Source of the DNA: Chamaecyparis obtusa
Taxonomy: Eukaryota; Streptophyta; Pinopsida; Cupressales; Cupressaceae
Direction of reading: 5' to 3'
Assembly (NCBI GenBank): GCA_027943335.1
Contig: BSBK01007856.1
Span: forward strand, 1 to 64,000
DNA length: 64,000 nt
The notes beneath the pieces are model-generated. The model worked only from the letters and a program-made list of their open reading frames with translations. It searched no databases and had not been told where the DNA came from. Each line of letters opens with the position of its first letter. Position 1 is the first letter of the stretch. Below are positions 59,448-64,000 of this stretch, piece by piece. A program made the translations under genes and the position numbers.

Positions 59448-62193
59448 CCCTTGTTGATTGTGTTCTTTGTCTAAGTGCGCTTAATTATCCTTATGGTTAA
59501 AGTGTTCTTTCAAGCATTCAAATTTTTCTTGTTCAGTCAAAGTGAGTGAGACACTGTCTGTGTTTTTGGGGGTCTTGAATGTGGAAAAGAGGAAACCTCC
59601 TTTGTACCATGGGGTAGCCTTAGAATCCTCAGATTGGTTAGAACTAGAACTGTTGTTGCTAATGGGTGCTCTTGAGCATCTAGTTGGAGAAGGTAACTAT
59701 GTATAATTGAATGGAGGATGACTCTCCTACTCAAATTGAGACCAAGTTGTAACCGGCATGAAAAGAGATGTTGGTTGACTAATAGAATGAGACAAAGTTT
59801 CTCAGATTTGAGATAAGAAAAGCTAATAAAGATCACTTGTAAAAATAGAACAATAGAGAGATGGCTTGTCAAAAGTGCTCAAGCACTTATAGCAATCAAT
59901 TGACTAAAGCTGAGCGGTGAGCAAGAAGCTCAATAAGCAAGTAGCTAGAGAGGTAATCGTGATGTGACAAGTGATCAAGAGTAGCATTCATTAAGCTCAA
60001 ATTCAATAGTTTTAGCTCATTTGTTTTAGCCTAGAACAAGTCTAAGCATGCAGATAACATACCAGCTTCAGGTAAGAACAGAAAAAGACACTCTACGATA
60101 GGTTAAAATGCAAGTTTAGCAGCTCCGGATTGCAACAGCAACAAGACAGCAAAAAGGTTCTGGGTGACACTTTCCAGGCAGACAAGGCAACAATTTATAG
60201 TGAGGAAACACTTCACCCTAAGCCAGGAAAAATTTTCCAGTAAGGCCGGGTGACACTTTCCTAGCAAGCAGCGCGATGGTTGTGCAGGGATGAACTATCA
60301 CACGATATTTCTCAGAATAGGGTGCGACACTGTTCCAGGGTCATACGACTCTTTGACCAGTGAACATAAAAATCTCAGTTTTGAAACATTTTGATCAAGT
60401 TCAAAGGTTGGATAGTGCAATTTCTCAGTTTGACAAGCAGTAACAGTAGATAAAAGACAGGTTTGCAAATAGTATAGGATCAAACATGTCATAGAACACT
60501 TGAAACAAGGGCAAAAGCAACCTTGCCAAGACAAACACTTGTGATATCAAAATAGAAAACCTTATGAATGCTACCATTTGTTTGAATGTTGAGAATGTTT
60601 ACACTGGTATAGCACAATGAAAAAACTTCAAGCACTTACTACCTAGAAAGTCAAGGCTCATTACTTAGCAACTTGGCCCACAACTTGATGCTCCCTTGCC
60701 TCACACCAAGTGGTTGCCCACAAGAGATATTGGCATTGTCATGGAAGTGTCAAAAACACAACCAAAGGAACACATATGGTGAGTGTCTTGGGGTGATCCG
60801 GGTAAGTCCACTTGGATCAATCCTTGCACCAAGAAGCTAAGCGGCTAAAATAAGGTGGCCTCTATCTAATGGTTCGTAGTAAGGGCTTCCATTCATAGCA
60901 CCCCTCTTGCTCCTCATAAAGGACTAGGACCTCACGGCCTCAAGAGTAGCTTAAGAATTCTTGCTCAATGCTTTCCCCATGGTCACAATCCCATGAGCTA
61001 CTCACATCAAGTGAAGATAAGTGTTATGTCTACCAAGGTTTTGTGTCCTCGATAGCCTTGAGATTATAGTGGGTTGGAATAGCTCGGTATTAGCTTGTCC
61101 CCACTTGGGTCGTTCCTCTTGATTTCTCAAGAGCAGGCCCGCTAAAGGATTCTAAATCTAAACAAAGAGTAGATCAATTTTTGAGGTTCAAGGTTTTTGG
61201 TTCACCACAAGGGTGAAGAGCATACTCCTCTATCTCAAAAATTTCTCCCAAACACACCAAGCAAAGATTCAATTACCCCCTTTCTTTCAAAATCCCAAGA
61301 TGGGTCAAGATTTCTGTTTCACCACAAGGGTGAAAAGCATACTCTCCTACCACTTCAAAATTCCTACAACAAGGTATTAAGTGCCTAAGAAATGAAACAA
61401 CTAGTATATGCCGCACTCAATAAATAAAGCAATTAAACAAGCACTTTATTTGGTTTTTGTGCTTAGGGCCACCCTGCAAAAACTATTAGTAGCCCTCTTT
61501 GACGTGTTCTTTTGGCAAAATATCTCAAGCAAGTGCACCTACAACCACAAGTTGTTAGGCCCACAAGGGTTAGCACATCAAAAATCAGATAATCTACAAG
61601 TAAAATAGCTAATCAAATGGTAAAATCTGAGAATGAAACTAGCATGGTTGGATTAGGCTTGAAAAGACCTTTCCAATGATATATCACACTACAATTTTTT
61701 ATACCATTTGCAAAATTTTCTCAAAAATGGGCACCCGTTTTCCAAAGTGGCACGGATTAGAAAATGCTGAAATTTTTCAAAATTTTCAAAAAGATAGCAG
61801 AGAACCTGAAACTTTCAAGATAACAAAAAAAGCTAAAAAAAAGCTCATTGCCAAGTATAGGTGACAACACAGTCTCCAGAAATGTCATGCGACACTTTTC
61901 CATATACGGGTGCGACACTTTATCTCTGGGCGACAGTTCACGCTATATGCAAGTGAAAGAACTTCTCAAATAGTGTGACACTTTCTGTCAAAGGGGGAGA
62001 CACTTTTAACTAGTAAAGTGTCACATCGCTATACAAAGAACTATCGCACGACATTGGCAAAATGTCGCACGACACTCTGAGATAGAAAAACCAGAGACTA
62101 AAAATAAAGCCAAAAATTGAAGAAAATTTTGATGGAAAATGCAAAATTAAAGGACAAAGCTAATCTACTTTGCCCCATGGTGGGCACCAAAAA
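59448..62193 (-). other. Long gypsy leader with repeated GCGACACTTT-type words
   Basis: It lies between the 5' LTR and gag on the element strand. The word G(C/T)GACACT(TT) or its complement recurs at least eight times, clustered at 60160-60340 and 61885-62080. A ~50-bp unit with 'caccacaagggtga' and 'gcatactc' is present twice (about 61197 and 61320). The primer-site complement 'gccccatggtgggcacca' is at 62172-62189, 4 nt from the LTR; I do not assign its tRNA. Short open stretches (59537-59872, 60298-60534) show no homology. Confidence 0.7.
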
Positions 62194-63118
62194 TGTGTGC
62201 TATAATTGTGTCACACTTCTATGAATCATTACATTCAAAAACACTCAAGAATGAGGTCTCAAAAATTGATCCATAGCTCCCTAGGCATGGAGTGCAAGGG
62301 TTTTTAAGAATGCTCTTAGCTAGAGCTATTAAGCCAATAACCTTGCTAGTAAACCATGCAATGGGAGATTCAAATGAAGATGGAAAAGAATACCAATATC
62401 CTCAAGAATCAAATGAAATGTAATGCAAGCTAGATTAAGATGAATATGCAAGCTAAACTATGGAAATGAAAGAACAAGTATTATAAAGCCTCCTAGTTAA
62501 GCTAGATGAATTAATCTAAAGCATAAAGGAAATCTAAGCTAAGAATGAAGCTAGGAATGCCATGACAATGCAAGAAATGAAACTATGATAACATGTAGAT
62601 TCAAAAGCCAAGAATGCTCCAAATCTCCAAAAGCTCCAAAGTGACCTAGAAAACCTGCAGCATAACATTAGCATAAAAGAGATGAGGATCTAGAATGAAG
62701 AAAAGAGCTCTCCTTTTATAAGAAATGAGAAGGAATGGACCATGGAGATTAAGAGGCAAAATATTTAATCAATGGTGGAGCTTGAAAGAGGAGCAATCCA
62801 TGTGCACAAATATCCTCCAATGGGAAAATAAGAGTTGACTTTTGTGTCCATATGAGACAAAAACTGCTTTTTCTCTTTTTATAAAGTAAGAATAATGCTT
62901 TATTTGTGCAACTTAGGATAAGAGGAAAAGTGGGGGTTTTTTAATTTATTAAAAGGGGAGGAAATATTCCTTTAAAATAAATAAAAACTTAGGATAAAAT
63001 GGTTAGCCCATAGAAAATAATCGAATAAATGATAGAGCTAGGATTTGATCAAGAATAAGCAATTGATAATTTAGCAAAAGGGGCTAATAGTCTAGATGAC
63101 CATTTTTAGGTGTATACA
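62194..63118 (-). repeat. Outer right LTR of the gypsy complex (5' LTR)
   Basis: A 925-bp LTR from TGTGTGCTATAATTG to TTAGGTGTATACA, followed by the TATAC target duplication. Confidence 0.93.
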
Positions 63119-64000
63119 TATACAACATGGACATTTTATTAGCATGATATCATGGACACAAAAGCTAACTATTAGCACAAACAGTTATTCAACAGTGTTC
63201 CTGACAGAGTTATAGGCAGTGTTCTATGAGTGATTGTCCGTATAGTTATCATGGAGCCTTGCACGCTTGGATATATGATAGAGACATGTTAGAGATGATA
63301 AGTTCATGGAAACATTGTCTTATGATTAGTAGAAATAAATTTATGCAGTCGCTATTCACCAGTTGCAGTATTCTGTGTTTGTTCAGAAGAGCTGACAGAG
63401 ATTATATTGGTTCAGGAGTTGCGCCTATCATTTTGGTATGCACCCTTGGATTAGTGATTAGAGAAGAATTAAATTTTTTTGGTTAAGAGCGCATGATGTA
63501 ATTCAGCTTAAGGAGAAATTTACAGTTAATTTGGTAGAGCTGACAATGTTTAACGTGTGTCTACAACTATTGATTTAGATAGGTCCCAGTTTTGTGATGC
63601 ATGCTTAGTAGAGCTGACATAATTATTATTGGATGATGTTATGGTTTCTCTCATATGATTTCAAGGTGGTTCTAATAGGCTAAATTGATTATATCATTTG
63701 GAGGAAAGATATTTATAGGTAGTCAATTGTGATTGCTAAGGTGTGGTTCATGGTTGATTGTGAAGAGAAGAGTAGAGTGTGCAAAGTGTTGAGCCATCAA
63801 CATAAGGTCTATGTGACCAAGTAAAGAGTTTGTGCTATATATTGGAATTGATCCAGACAACAGGTCAAATCATAGTTCACCAAGATCCAGATATAGTGTG
63901 TATCTATCATTCAGAAGGTTGTAGCCTTCACTCTTTAAGAAGTGTTCTCTCGGACAGTGCATCCTCACTCCTAACAGGGTTAATTGTAAAAGACTCCTAA
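63119..64000. other. Right-hand flank, no gene recognised
   Basis: It continues the sequence interrupted at 42298. An open stretch at 63226-63486 has no recognisable motif. The sequence could be an older decayed element. Confidence 0.4.

Larger units (their letters stand above)
42299..63118 (-). mobile_element. Rearranged Ty3/gypsy complex (TSD TATAC)
   Basis: Outer LTRs at 42299-43223 and 62194-63118 are both 925 bp, and TATAC flanks the whole block (42294-42298, 63119-63123). Reading from the right on the minus strand there is an LTR, a primer-binding-type site (62172-62189), a long leader, gag, protease, a remnant of RNase H and integrase finger, 3' region and another LTR (52536-53463). 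To its left lie a truncated LTR (52088-52525), a small inverted LTR scrap (52003-52048), another 3' region, a truncated LTR (44996-51660, split by a copia element), an inverted gag segment (43938-44985), a third 3' region and the outer LTR. A tandem multi-LTR insertion with later rearrangement fits. Confidence 0.85.

Overview
The window is nuclear DNA from a seed plant with a large, repeat-packed genome. A gymnosperm such as a conifer is my best guess, but this is an inference: it rests on long introns, deeply nested LTR retrotransposons, AT-rich spacers and plant-type splice sites, and there is no rRNA, organelle gene or species marker to settle it. I see no prokaryotic features, CRISPR array, tRNA or rRNA.

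Only one host gene is convincingly complete: a seven-exon plus-strand gene at 15210-20133. It encodes a plant ZNF598/Hel2-type RING and C2H2 E3 ligase that acts on collided ribosomes. Every exon joins in frame through GT-AG introns to give about 890 residues. Its second intron holds a tandem array of about 300-bp units. A promoter-like, partly duplicated region at about 3.5-5.5 kb may be its remote 5' UTR. A receptor-like-kinase C-terminal fragment at 25186-25506 lies between short inverted termini and looks like captured gene sequence.

Layout: 1-3.5 kb, microsatellites and short tandem repeats. 3.5-10.8 kb, possible leader region and unannotated spacer. 10829-14278, a non-autonomous LTR element on the minus strand (target-site duplication ATGCT). 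15.2-20.1 kb, the E3 gene. 20.1-28.1 kb, spacer with a local duplication, a strong hairpin and the kinase fragment. 28.1-42.3 kb, an old copia-like element whose gag is split by a three-LTR tandem element (29516-40917, duplication ATTTC); the second internal region of that element is itself split by a copia element (33594-38763, G-run duplication). 42299-63118, a rearranged Ty3/gypsy complex on the minus strand (duplication TATAC). It carries two full-length LTRs at its ends, a third full LTR and partial LTRs inside, an inverted gag segment, and a nested copia element (45313-51195, duplication AACAT). 63.1-64 kb, unassigned spacer.

About 38 kb of the 64 kb is recognisable LTR-retrotransposon sequence. 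Target-site duplications fix the insertion order at five sites. No retroelement looks autonomous: the gypsy copy lacks reverse transcriptase and the integrase core, both copia copies have stops and frameshifts, and the three-copy non-autonomous family has a gag-like reading frame followed by a protein of unknown kind and no pol.
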